Shown here in pieces: positions 1-9,189 of a stretch of 42,736 bases of DNA. The stretch lies in contig JAKAJI010000005.1 of assembly GCA_021813825.1 (NCBI GenBank), forward strand, positions 1 through 42,736. Reading direction: 5' to 3'. How positions within the stretch are numbered: position 1 is the stretch's first letter; the number at the start of each line of letters is the position of its first letter. Below the pieces are notes generated by a model. It was not told the origin of the DNA. It did no database searches and saw only the letters and a program-made list of their open reading frames with translations. The translations under genes and the position numbers were made by a program. The stretch is from Acidobacteriota bacterium. GTDB lineage: Bacteria > Acidobacteriota > Terriglobia > Bryobacterales > Bryobacteraceae.

Positions 1-59
1 CGAGTGCCCAGGCCGCCCGCCAGGATGACGCACTGGATTCTGGTTCCGGACTGAGACAT
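1..59 (-). CDS. Nucleotidyltransferase N-terminus (partial; sugar-phosphate / heptose-1-P nucleotidyltransferase-like)
   Basis: Reverse complement from 59 reads MSQSGTRIQCVILAGGLGTR, the classic nucleotidyltransferase N-terminal motif; ATG lies 5 nt after the stop of the heptose-kinase-like gene; truncated by the window edge. Confidence 0.75.
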   Translation of the reverse strand, partial: MSQSGTRIQCVILAGGLGT

Positions 60-64
60 CTGAT

Positions 65-1045
65 TCAGTCCCTCACAAGGACGGTTGAGCCATCGTGATC
101 GAAGCGGAAGCGGAGTTCGGATAAGCCTTCGCCGGCCATCGCGCGGCGCAGGCGCATAGGATCCTCGGCGAAGAACAACAGGAAGCCGCCGCCCCCGGCG
201 CCGACGAGTTTTCCCCCGAGGGCTCCGTTGCTCATGGCGACGGAATAGAGGTGGTCGATCCTGCTGTTGCTCATGTCGCCGGACCGCGTCCTTTTGATTT
301 CCCAATGTTCGCGCATGAGGGCGGCGAAGCGGTTCGTGTCGCCGGATTCCAGTGCCTGTTTGACGGACTGGCCGAGGCGCTTTACGAAATGGAGGTTCTC
401 GATCATTGCCTGGTCGGAACTGTTCGTGCGGTCCCGTTGATCGGCGAGCACACTCGTGGCGTTTCTGGAGTAACCGGTAAAAAACATCAGCAGATTGTGT
501 TCGAGATCGAGCAGCGTGTGGTTGCTGATGTTCAAGGGCGTGACGGTTACCGAGCCGTCGGTGGCGAAATCGAAGCAACTCAGCCCGCCGAAGGCGGCAA
601 TATATTGGTCCTGCTTGCCGAGCGGCTGACCGAGGACGTTGATTTCGATGTCACAGGCCGCCTCCGCCAAAGCCGCGGTCGAAATGAACTCCCGCTTATA
701 GGCGTAGAGAGCGCGGAGTAGGCCGACGGTGAAGGTCCCTGAGGAGCCGAGGCCGGTGCCCGCGGGGACGTCGGCCATGCTGGCGATCTCGATGGAGCCT
801 TCCGTGTTGTGACGTCTGAGAACTTCACGAAAGATGGGGTGGGCGATCTCGTCAACCGAGTTTACTCTTTCGAGCGAAGAGTACTTCAGCAAATACCCCT
901 CACTGAACATTCGATTGAGGCTCACAAAGACATACTGGGAGATCGCACCCGATATGACATAGCCGCCGAACCGGCTGTAGTAAGAGGGGAGATCCGTTCC
1001 TCCGCCCCCGATGGAGATCCGCAAGGGTGTACGAGTGATGATCAC
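65..1045 (-). CDS. hddA: GHMP-family kinase, D-glycero-D-manno-heptose 7-phosphate kinase-like
   Basis: TPLRISIGGGGTDLPSYY, ADVPAGTGLGSSGTFTVGLL, GGKLVGAGGGGFLLFF motifs; the 1093 start in the ORF track is probably too long, GTG at 1045 (VIITRTPLRISIGGGGTD) fits the family better. Confidence 0.85.
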   Translation of the reverse strand: MIITRTPLRISIGGGGTDLPSYYSRFGGYVISGAISQYVFVSLNRMFSEGYLLKYSSLERVNSVDEIAHPIFREVLRRHNTEGSIEIASMADVPAGTGLGSSGTFTVGLLRALYAYKREFISTAALAEAACDIEINVLGQPLGKQDQYIAAFGGLSCFDFATDGSVTVTPLNISNHTLLDLEHNLLMFFTGYSRNATSVLADQRDRTNSSDQAMIENLHFVKRLGQSVKQALESGDTNRFAALMREHWEIKRTRSGDMSNSRIDHLYSVAMSNGALGGKLVGAGGGGFLLFFAEDPMRLRRAMAGEGLSELRFRFDHDGSTVLVRD

Positions 1046-1138
1046 TGCGATTGCGCTTGCGGAATGGTAACAACTGCGCGGACCCAGCGGCAAGCCGCGA
1101 GCGTTGACCGTTCGCGGCTTTGCGCAGCAGACCTGGGC

Positions 1139-2461
1139 TCAGCGTTCGTCGCGGCGGCGGGGCGAGACGGCATCCCAGCGGGGGTCGGCGGTGCTCTTGT
1201 AGTTCTTGGGCAGGGTGCGCCAGTCGGGGCGGCTGATGCCGTTGAGGTCGTAGACGACGCGGCCGTCGCGGAGGGTGAGTTCACAGATGAGCTTTTCGCT
1301 GCCATCCATGCGGGCGCCGTACATGTCGGTGAAGCCGAACTGGCCTTTTTCCAGGCGCAGGACGGCGACATCGGCGGGGGCGCCGACGCTCAAGTTGCCG
1401 AGTTCTTCGTGATGGATTTCTCTGGCCGGGTTCCAGGTGGACTTGGCGATGACGTCGTCGAGCGAAAGGCCGAGGGCGAGGAACTTGCTCATCAGGTTGA
1501 GCATGTCCTTCATGCCAGCGTTCATGCTGGAGATGTGGAGATCGGTGGAGATCGAGTCGGGGAGGAAGCCCTGCTTGATGGCGGGGACGACGACGCGCCA
1601 GGCGAAGCTGCCGCCGCCGTGGCCGACGTCGAAGATGACGCCGCGCTTGCGGCCTTCGATCATGCCTGGATTTACCTCTCCGTTGTCGAGCAGTTCGTGC
1701 CGCAGGCCGGAGTAACAGTGGGTGTAGATGTCACCGGGGCGGAGTTTCTTGGTGACGAGTTCGGCGAGGGGACGCTGGGGCCAGTCCGTGCCGAAGTCAA
1801 TCATGACGGGGATGTGCGCCATTTCACCGGCCTGAACCGCACGCTCGACGGGGGTCCATTCCGGACCGGTGTAGTGGGCACACTTGAAGCCGACGATCAG
1901 GCCTTTGTGACGAAGGGCCATGTCGGAGGCTGAGCGGGGCTCCATGTCGTAGAAGTTGTCCTCGTAGGGCTCGCCGCGCATGCCGGCGCCGACGATGTTG
2001 AGGAAGGCGAGGACGCGGGTCTTGGAGCGGTCGATGACGTGCTGCTTGAAATCTTCGAAGTTGCGCCAACCGGAGGAGCCGGCGTCGGCGACCGTGGTGA
2101 CGCCGGTGCGGAGGGTGAAGCCGTCGGGCCAGACGCTGTTGTCGCCGGCGTAGGAGTGGGCTTCGCCGGTGCTGGCATAGACGTGGACATGGATGTCGAC
2201 GAGGCCAGGGGTGACGTAGAGCCCGTGGACGTCGACCGTTTTCAGGGCGCGGGAAGCGTCGAGATGCTCGGCGACGGCGGCGATGTGGCCATTCTTGATG
2301 CCCACGTCGCGGACGGCGCTGATGCCGTTCTTCGCGTCGATGACGTGGCCGTTTTGCAGCAGGAGATCGTAGTCGTATTGCTGTTGAGCCATGGCAAGAG
2401 AACCGAGGGCGCCGAGAACGAACAATAGCGCTCCTGTGTGTGAGGTGAGGTTTGTTTTCAT
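1139..2461 (-). CDS. Secreted amidohydrolase / deacetylase (dihydroorotase-like)
   Basis: Signal peptide; VTPGLVDIHVHVYA metal-binding motif; GVTTVADAGSSG; STDLHISSMNAGMKD; C-terminal NLSVGAPADVAVLRLEKG. Confidence 0.8.
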   Translation of the reverse strand: MKTNLTSHTGALLFVLGALGSLAMAQQQYDYDLLLQNGHVIDAKNGISAVRDVGIKNGHIAAVAEHLDASRALKTVDVHGLYVTPGLVDIHVHVYASTGEAHSYAGDNSVWPDGFTLRTGVTTVADAGSSGWRNFEDFKQHVIDRSKTRVLAFLNIVGAGMRGEPYEDNFYDMEPRSASDMALRHKGLIVGFKCAHYTGPEWTPVERAVQAGEMAHIPVMIDFGTDWPQRPLAELVTKKLRPGDIYTHCYSGLRHELLDNGEVNPGMIEGRKRGVIFDVGHGGGSFAWRVVVPAIKQGFLPDSISTDLHISSMNAGMKDMLNLMSKFLALGLSLDDVIAKSTWNPAREIHHEELGNLSVGAPADVAVLRLEKGQFGFTDMYGARMDGSEKLICELTLRDGRVVYDLNGISRPDWRTLPKNYKSTADPRWDAVSPRRRDER

Positions 2462-3306
2462 CGCTCCAATTCCACTAAGGCGTAGATGTTTAACTCGGGA
2501 AGCGTGAACTCGGCTGCTTCGGGAGTGAAGGATACATCGAGAAGGCGAACGGGGTCGAGGCCGGAAGCCCAGGCGCGGGCGCGGGAATAGTGGCCGAGGA
2601 CCCGGATGCGGAGTCCTTCGACATGGCGCCGGGCGCCGTCGTAGTTGAGCAGGTGGACCAGGGTGCGCCTGGCGTCGCCTTCCAGGCGGCCGATGACGAC
2701 TTCGCTGCCATAGATGCGCAGCAGGCGTTTGTCGTCGCCGAGGGTCTGCCGGATAAGATGGGCCATGCCGTCGGGGTTGGCGGCGAGCGAGTTGGGGAAC
2801 TGGCTCGAGCCCAGCTTGACGTCGAGCAGGCCGGGTTGCGGGCTGGCGACGCGCTCGAACAACAGGTTGCGGCGCACGAGCAGGTTCATGACTTCGCCGG
2901 CGCGGGGCGTCCCATCATCCTGAAATGCGATGTTGACGAGAGGTTGCATCCCGGCGGCGGAAGGCAGAGTGCGGAGGAAGGCGATCATCGCCTCGAGCGG
3001 CGCCTGGCCGGCGGCGTCGGTGTGGATGCCGGCGTTGGCGGAGAATTCGAACGCTTCTGCCGCGGCGACGGCGGCGCTCAAGCCGGGGGCATCGTAGAAA
3101 AACCGGGCGTTGGGATTGCGAAGGATCCGCGAGCCGTTCGTATTGACCCATGGCGCGGTGGAGGCGGAGGCTTCGTCGATGCGGTAGTTGACGCCGGGGG
3201 TGAGCAGTTTAGTGGCGCCGGCGGGTGGCTCAGCGCTGGAGGCGATTTCGGGAACGGCCGCTTGGATCGCCCCGGCGGCCAGAAGCAAAGCGAGAGTGAG
3301 TCTCAC
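2458..3306 (-). CDS. Secreted protein of unknown function
   Basis: ORF with signal peptide MRLTLALLLAAGAIQA; ATGA-type overlaps with both neighbours; no family recognised with confidence. Confidence 0.7.
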   Translation of the reverse strand: MRLTLALLLAAGAIQAAVPEIASSAEPPAGATKLLTPGVNYRIDEASASTAPWVNTNGSRILRNPNARFFYDAPGLSAAVAAAEAFEFSANAGIHTDAAGQAPLEAMIAFLRTLPSAAGMQPLVNIAFQDDGTPRAGEVMNLLVRRNLLFERVASPQPGLLDVKLGSSQFPNSLAANPDGMAHLIRQTLGDDKRLLRIYGSEVVIGRLEGDARRTLVHLLNYDGARRHVEGLRIRVLGHYSRARAWASGLDPVRLLDVSFTPEAAEFTLPELNIYALVELER

Positions 3307-4442
3307 AGCGTTACGGCCTTCAGGTGGATCTTGTTGAGATCGTAGACGCCCAAGCCGAGCGTAGAGGCGTACTGGATGTGGCCGGGTTCACGGATGAAAT
3401 GGTTTTTCTGCGGATCGAGGCCGCGGCTGTTCCACAGATGCGAGCGGGAACGATCCCACAGCGAGGGAGCACCCTCTTGCTTGCGTTTGGCTTCGATGAC
3501 GTCGAGCAGGAGGTGGTCCATGGCGACCGGGTCCGTGCCGAATTGCATCATTTTCGGATAGAAGCGGAAGCGCTTGTCGGTGTTGAACGGGCCGCCGTGC
3601 CAGACGCCGCGGAGGCCGTCCATGACGCTGAGGACGGCGCGCGAGCGAAGCGGTTCGACGGAGGCGAGCGTGCCGATGAAGGAGTAGGTGTTGGTTACCT
3701 CGTAGCGGTGGGAGCGGGCGACGTTGGAGAAATCTCCGTAGGCGATGTTTTTCAGGCACCCGGTGACGCCTGCCGCCTGATGTTCCTTCATGTTGGGGAT
3801 GTTGACGATCTTGGTGAATTTCTCCGTGACAAGGCGGATCATATTCGAGCGGGTGTCATCCTCGCCGAAGAAATCGACCTCGACGTAGGTGTCGGGATCG
3901 TAGCCGAGGATGGCTCCGCGCTGGCCTTCGATGCCGGTGACGGTAACGCCGGACGGGACGTATTTTTCGTAGCCGACGGTGCGCATCTGATCGGGGAAAC
4001 GCTCGTAGATGGTGATGCGTTCGGGCGCCACGCCCACCTTCATGAGGTTCTTGACGACGGCGGCGACGACCTCGGGGCTGGACATGATGCGGGGGGCGCC
4101 GGAGCAGTTCACCTTGATGCCGACGACGTCGTTGGGCTGGATGAAGCGGGCCCAGGAGTCGCGGGGGTCGGGGTCGCCGGTGAGCAGTTTCATGCCGTCG
4201 TCGATCATCGTCTCGACGCGGGCGGCATTGACGGTGTCGGTAGCTTCGTCGAGAACGCTGTCGCTGTGAACGCGGGCCACCTGCCCGGGGTACTTGCCGG
4301 GCATTCCCTGTCCCGGGACGGATTTGTACTTACTTACGATCTTGTAATGGGGAAGCTTGGAATCCGAGGCGAGTACGGGCGTGGCCGCGGCAAGAGAAAG
4401 AAATCCGCGCCTATTCATAAGAGAAAGTAAATGATATCGCAT
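3303..4442 (-). CDS. DUF362-domain protein with twin-arginine-like leader
   Basis: MNRRGFLSLAAATPVLA leader; DVVGIKVNCSGAPRIMSSPEVVAAVVKNL and NIPNMKEHQAAGVTGCLKNIAYGDFS resemble DUF362. Confidence 0.75.
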   Translation of the reverse strand: MRYHLLSLMNRRGFLSLAAATPVLASDSKLPHYKIVSKYKSVPGQGMPGKYPGQVARVHSDSVLDEATDTVNAARVETMIDDGMKLLTGDPDPRDSWARFIQPNDVVGIKVNCSGAPRIMSSPEVVAAVVKNLMKVGVAPERITIYERFPDQMRTVGYEKYVPSGVTVTGIEGQRGAILGYDPDTYVEVDFFGEDDTRSNMIRLVTEKFTKIVNIPNMKEHQAAGVTGCLKNIAYGDFSNVARSHRYEVTNTYSFIGTLASVEPLRSRAVLSVMDGLRGVWHGGPFNTDKRFRFYPKMMQFGTDPVAMDHLLLDVIEAKRKQEGAPSLWDRSRSHLWNSRGLDPQKNHFIREPGHIQYASTLGLGVYDLNKIHLKAVTL

Positions 4443-4476
4443 CCCCGGCGGGAAGGGATATTTCCCAAGCCGGAAA

Positions 4477-5412
4477 CTAGAGGGTGACGGCGTTTTTGGC
4501 GATGTAGGGGTCGAGGGACTGGTCGGGTCCGATGTAGTGGAACTCCTCGGCAGCAGGGAGATTATGGCGGCGGCCGATGGCGGCGTCGCGTTCCTCGAAG
4601 GCGACCTTGACGAATTCGGCGGGGCCTTCGGGGCCTTCGAGCGCGGGAATGCGCTGGTTGCGGGCGCGGAGGCTCGCGTTGAGATCGACGACCATGTGCT
4701 CGATCATGGTGCGGCAGGAAAGGATGGCGCGGCGCTTCTGTTCGACGACGCCGGAGATGTCGACGACGCGGTTGACCAACTGCGGGCCGCGGGCGAAATA
4801 ATACTTCTCGCTGACGCTGTGGGGCTGAATACCTGCGGCGCGGTGCTCGGGAAAATCGAGGCTGCCGCCGGCCATCCAGCAGGCGGCTTCGACGGCCTGG
4901 GCGGTGACGTAGTGGTCCGGATTTTCTTCGTAGTGGCCCCAGGGATCGTAGCTGAGCACGGTGTTGACCTTGAGGAGGCGGAAAAGGAAGATGAGGCGGC
5001 CGCGGAGTTCGGTGCGGGCGACGTCATCCATGCGGTGGTTGCGGTAGCTTAAGTCGAAGCTGCCTTTGAGGCCCATCGTCTTAACGAAGAGGGCGGTGTC
5101 GTTTTCGTTGGCCAGGACGGTGGCGCCGAGGCTGAGGCCGGCGGAATCCTTCTCGTCGTTCGAGGTCCGGATGAAGTAGCCGGTATAGCCTTCGCGAAGC
5201 ATTTTGGCGATGGTGCCGCCGGCGAAGATGGGGCCGTCGTCGAGATGGGGCGTGACGAGCGCGAAGACCTTCCCCTCGTGAGGACGGCCTTCGGCGGCGC
5301 GTTCGACGGTGATCGAATGGGTGTCGCCGGCGACGCTGGTTTGGGCGGAGGCCTGAGCGCCGGCGAACAGGGCTCCGGCGAGGGCTCCAGAGAAAAAATC
5401 CCGGCGGTCCAT
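4477..5412 (-). CDS. PIG-L family deacetylase with twin-arginine leader
   Basis: MDRRDFFSGALAGALFAGAQASA leader; VTPHLDDGPIFAGGTIAKM resembles the PIG-L HxDD motif; DPWGHYEENPDHYVTAQAVEAA. Confidence 0.82.
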   Translation of the reverse strand: MDRRDFFSGALAGALFAGAQASAQTSVAGDTHSITVERAAEGRPHEGKVFALVTPHLDDGPIFAGGTIAKMLREGYTGYFIRTSNDEKDSAGLSLGATVLANENDTALFVKTMGLKGSFDLSYRNHRMDDVARTELRGRLIFLFRLLKVNTVLSYDPWGHYEENPDHYVTAQAVEAACWMAGGSLDFPEHRAAGIQPHSVSEKYYFARGPQLVNRVVDISGVVEQKRRAILSCRTMIEHMVVDLNASLRARNQRIPALEGPEGPAEFVKVAFEERDAAIGRRHNLPAAEEFHYIGPDQSLDPYIAKNAVTL

Positions 5413-5419
5413 TGGTTTT

Positions 5420-6685
5420 TCAGGCTTTCGCCGCCTGGCTGAGCACTTCCTTCAGGCGGCGGGCCACGATGAGGTCTTCGCCGGGTTGCAGCATCCAGAC
5501 GCCGACTACGATGGTGTTTTCATCCGAGGGCAGGTCCTTGTCGCCCTTGCGGCCCGTGAAGGGGTTGAGTTCGATCGGGGGATCGCCTTCGCGCAACTGG
5601 CGGGCGACTTCCCTGGGTTCGATTTTCACGCGAGCCGGATCGTATTTGAGCAGAAGATGGGGAACGTGGTTGGCGACGGGCGGGACAGCGATGGTAGTCG
5701 TGAGCGTTGGGACGCCGCGGACGTGGGCGGCGATGCGCTCGGCGGTGCGGCGGAACTCGGCTTCCATGCCGGCATCGGATTGAGAGAGGAACCAGTCGAC
5801 GGCGGCGACCATGCCGACGATCTGTTCCTTGGCGACCTTCATGCCGCGGCCGACGGTGTTGGAGTTTGGGTTGTTGTTGCGCGCGGCGGCCTCGATGAGG
5901 TCCTTGCGGCCGAGGAGCAGGCCGGCGTTCTGCGGGCCGCGGATGCCTTTGCCACCGGAGAAGGTGACAAGGTCGAAGCCCATGGCGGTGTAGTTCCAGA
6001 GGTTGGAGATGGGCGGGACGTCGGCGGCGGCGTCGTTGAAGCAGGGAACGTTGTGGGAGTGGGCGATGCGGACCCAATCCTCGCGTGAGATGGGACTTTC
6101 CTGCGCGGCGTTGAAGTAGTGGCACATCACGGTACGTTCGTTGAAGGCGCGCTCGTACTCGTCGATGGTTTCGATGGTGACAAACTCGATGCCGCAGTTG
6201 CGCAGGGCGTGGTCGTACTCATAGCGGTGGGTCTTTTGGACGATGACCTCGTTCTTGAGGCCCTGCATGGAGTTGGGGATGGCTTTAATCGAGTCTTCGT
6301 TGCCGCGGGTGATGCAGGCGGCCATGCCAAGCGTAAGCGCCGAGGCTGCGCCGGCGGTGACGAGCGCCGCTTCGCAGCGGAGGCGTTTGGCGAGGTATTC
6401 GCCCGCCTTGGTCTGCAGTTCCTCGAGCCGGACGGGGTGTTTCGCGGCTTGGTTGACAGCCGCGCGGACCTGCGGCGGCATGACGGCGGCCGTGAGGAAC
6501 GTGTAGGTGCCGGCGGCGTTGATGATTTTTCGGACACCGAGCTTTTCGTAATAGTCGACCGGTTCGGCCTCCCGGCCAGCGGTGGCTCCGGCCTGCGCCG
6601 CGGTTCCGGCCGCCAATGCGCCGCCCGCGGCGCCGAAAAACCGTCTACGAGTTGTTGGTACAAACATGCTGTTGTCGCCTTCCAT
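5420..6685 (-). CDS. PLP-dependent SelA-fold / class V-like enzyme with twin-arginine leader
   Basis: TTRRRFFGAAGGALAAG leader; YYEKLGVRKIINAAGTYT; VTAGAASALTLGMAACITRG; FSGGKGIRGPQNAGLLLGRKDL with the likely PLP lysine (COG1921-like). Confidence 0.83.
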   Translation of the reverse strand: MEGDNSMFVPTTRRRFFGAAGGALAAGTAAQAGATAGREAEPVDYYEKLGVRKIINAAGTYTFLTAAVMPPQVRAAVNQAAKHPVRLEELQTKAGEYLAKRLRCEAALVTAGAASALTLGMAACITRGNEDSIKAIPNSMQGLKNEVIVQKTHRYEYDHALRNCGIEFVTIETIDEYERAFNERTVMCHYFNAAQESPISREDWVRIAHSHNVPCFNDAAADVPPISNLWNYTAMGFDLVTFSGGKGIRGPQNAGLLLGRKDLIEAAARNNNPNSNTVGRGMKVAKEQIVGMVAAVDWFLSQSDAGMEAEFRRTAERIAAHVRGVPTLTTTIAVPPVANHVPHLLLKYDPARVKIEPREVARQLREGDPPIELNPFTGRKGDKDLPSDENTIVVGVWMLQPGEDLIVARRLKEVLSQAAKA

Positions 6686-6737
6686 CGCCTCTGACTATAT
6701 ATCAATGCGGCGGCGCGTTCCATATCTGGGAAGCTGA

Positions 6738-7214
6738 ATGATCATGGGCACGCGCGATCATCATTCCCGGGTGACGGTTCGCTGGACGGGCAACCTGGGT
6801 TCAGGGACCGCGGGCTATGGGGCGTACTCGCGGAATCACGAGATACGGGGCGAGGGCAAGCCGCCGATCGCCGGCTCTTCGGACCCGGTGTTCCGGGGCG
6901 ACGCAGACCGGTACAACCCGGAGGAGCTGTTCGTGGCGTCGCTGGCGGCGTGCCACGAGCTGTGGTTTCTGCATCTGTGCGCGGATGCGGGGATCGTGGT
7001 TACGGCGTATGAGGACGAGGCGGAAGGCTGGATGCAGGAGACGGCGGACGGGGGCGGGCGGTTCGTACGGGTGAGGCTGCGGCCACGCGCGCGGATCGAA
7101 GGCGTGTGCGGGGCGGCGACGATCGGCGACATCCACCAGGCGGCCCACAAGAAGTGCTTCCTTGCGAGTTCCGTGAATTTTCCGGTCGAGGTGGCTCCGG
7201 AGGACCTCGAGTAA
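6738..7214 (+). CDS. OsmC family protein
   Basis: VTVRWTGNLGSGTAGYGAYSRNHEI, NPEELFVASLAACHELWFLHLCADAGI, AHKKCFLASSVNFPVEV. Confidence 0.85.
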   Translation: MIMGTRDHHSRVTVRWTGNLGSGTAGYGAYSRNHEIRGEGKPPIAGSSDPVFRGDADRYNPEELFVASLAACHELWFLHLCADAGIVVTAYEDEAEGWMQETADGGGRFVRVRLRPRARIEGVCGAATIGDIHQAAHKKCFLASSVNFPVEVAPEDLE

Positions 7215-7310
7215 GGCGGGCGGGGCGCGACAGGGTTCGTTCGCCGATTCCGGACCGCTGTTGGCCGAATTACGATGGCGTGGGCAGCGAGGACGGACTA
7301 CGCTGGGACC

Positions 7311-8072
7311 ATGAGTGGCCCCATGCCTCCCTCGCTCGAGGATTTCCGCTGGCGCCGGTACCGCCGCAGAAGAGCGCGGGGCGCCTCCGGGGTGGTCCTG
7401 GGCGCGACGATCATCGCGGTGGGTGTGCTGCTGCTGCTGGACAACCTCGATATCATTCCGGCCGTGAATCTGTGGAATTACTGGCCCGTAATTCTGATCG
7501 CCCTGGGCCTGGCGCGGCTGACGAACACGTCGAGCCCGTCGAGTTTGATCTGGGGCGGGGCGATGACGGCGGCGGGTGCCTTGCTGCTGCTGAATAACCT
7601 GGACCTGCTTCGTTTCCCGGTCCATTTATTCTGGCCGCTGATGGTGATCGCCTTCGGGGCGAGCATGTTGTTCCGGGCCGCGGAGGCTCACCGGTACGCA
7701 GGGGCGCCACCGGGAGGAGCGGTTTGTAACGGACCGAACTTCAGTGTTTGGAGCGTGTTTGGGGGAGTGGAGCGGCGAATTGAGACCGACGACTTCCAAT
7801 CGGCGTATGTTTCGGCCGTGTTTGGGGGCGTGAAGCTGGACCTGCGGCGCGCCCAGATCAAGCAGGGGCGGGCGATTATCGACGTAAACGCGGTGTTTGG
7901 CGGCGTGGAGATGATGGTGCCGGAGAACTGGACCGTGGTGGTGGAGGCGACGGGCGTGTTCGGCGGCATCGAGGATAAGACGCGGCCTCCGCAGCAAGTG
8001 CCCGGGCAGGTGAATCCCGTGCTGGTGGTGACGGGCGCGGCCGCGTTCGGCGGCGTATCGATCGCAAACTAA
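7311..8072 (+). CDS. LiaF-like / DUF5668 membrane protein with C-terminal FGG repeats
   Basis: Two tandem hydrophobic units (VGVLLLLDNLDII..WPVILIALGLARL and AGALLLLNNLDLL..WPLMVIAFGASML) followed by five FGG(V/I) repeats; ATG at 7311 preferred over 7275. Confidence 0.75.
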   Translation: MSGPMPPSLEDFRWRRYRRRRARGASGVVLGATIIAVGVLLLLDNLDIIPAVNLWNYWPVILIALGLARLTNTSSPSSLIWGGAMTAAGALLLLNNLDLLRFPVHLFWPLMVIAFGASMLFRAAEAHRYAGAPPGGAVCNGPNFSVWSVFGGVERRIETDDFQSAYVSAVFGGVKLDLRRAQIKQGRAIIDVNAVFGGVEMMVPENWTVVVEATGVFGGIEDKTRPPQQVPGQVNPVLVVTGAAAFGGVSIAN

Positions 8073-8091
8073 AGAACGGACCCGCGCCGGC

Positions 8092-9174
8092 ATGCATCCG
8101 TTGTTCGCCAACAAAACGGGGTTGTTGCTGTACCTCGCGCTGTGGATTCCGTTTGCGGCGACGCTGGCTTATCTGCTGTCGGTGACGGGAGGGCTGCCGT
8201 GGCGTGAAGCGGCGTCGATCACCGCTCCTCTGGCAGGGATCTATGCCTTTGTCTGCCTGTCGGCGTGGTATCTGTGCCGGTATCTTCCGCTGGGCGCGGC
8301 CCGGGTTCCTTCGCTCGTGTTGAACCACGGCGAGGCCGCGATCATCGCGGCTCTGCTGTGGGTAGTTGCGGCGAAGGGCCTGTCGGTGCTGCTGGAGCGG
8401 GTATTCGCCGGCTTCGACCGGCGGTTTTCCCATCAACTGCCTTTGCTTTTTGCGATCGGGCTGCAGCTTTACCTGCTTGCGGTGGCGGTGCACTACATTT
8501 TGCTGGGACTGGAGCGGTCCCGCGAGGCCGAACGGCACGCACAGGAGGCGATGCTAGCGGCGCGGGAGGCGGAACTGCGGGCCTTGAAGGCGCAGATCAA
8601 TCCGCACTTTCTGTTCAACAGCCTGAATTCGATCAGCGCGCTGGCGACGATGGATGGATTGCGGGCGCGCGACATGTGCCTGACGCTATCGGATTTTTTG
8701 CGGCGCACGCTGAGCCTGGGGGATAAGGAGACGATCCCGCTCACCGAGGAGGTGGCGATGGCGCAGCTCTATCTGTCGGTGGAAAAGATCCGTTTCGGGG
8801 CGCGGTTGCGGTTTGAAACGAGGCTTGACGGGGAGTGCGCGGCGTGTCCGGTGCCGCCGCTGATCCTGCAGCCGTTGATTGAGAATGCGGTGAAGCACGG
8901 GGTGGCGGGGATGTTGGAGGGGGGCTCGATCGCGCTGGCCGCGCGGTGTGGCAACGGTTGGCTGACGGTCACGGTGGAAAACGATTTCGATCCCGAAGCG
9001 GAGGCGGCGTCGCGAACCGGGATCGGGCTGGAGAATGTGCGGTCGCGGCTGCGGGCACGGTACTCGGGCGAAGCGTCGTTGCGGGCGTCGGCAACGGAGG
9101 CGACCTACCGCGCCGAACTGGTTCTTCCCTGCCCCAGCCACGGCCGCAGGACGGCGGAGAGTTGGCCATCATGA
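8092..9174 (+). CDS. LytS-family membrane sensor histidine kinase
   Basis: Multiple TM segments; LKAQINPHFLFNSLNSISALATMD (His_kinase family motif); PPLILQPLIENAVKHGV; GIGLENVRSRL. Confidence 0.9.
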   Translation: MHPLFANKTGLLLYLALWIPFAATLAYLLSVTGGLPWREAASITAPLAGIYAFVCLSAWYLCRYLPLGAARVPSLVLNHGEAAIIAALLWVVAAKGLSVLLERVFAGFDRRFSHQLPLLFAIGLQLYLLAVAVHYILLGLERSREAERHAQEAMLAAREAELRALKAQINPHFLFNSLNSISALATMDGLRARDMCLTLSDFLRRTLSLGDKETIPLTEEVAMAQLYLSVEKIRFGARLRFETRLDGECAACPVPPLILQPLIENAVKHGVAGMLEGGSIALAARCGNGWLTVTVENDFDPEAEAASRTGIGLENVRSRLRARYSGEASLRASATEATYRAELVLPCPSHGRRTAESWPS

Positions 9175-9189
9175 GGAGAGAGCGGACCG

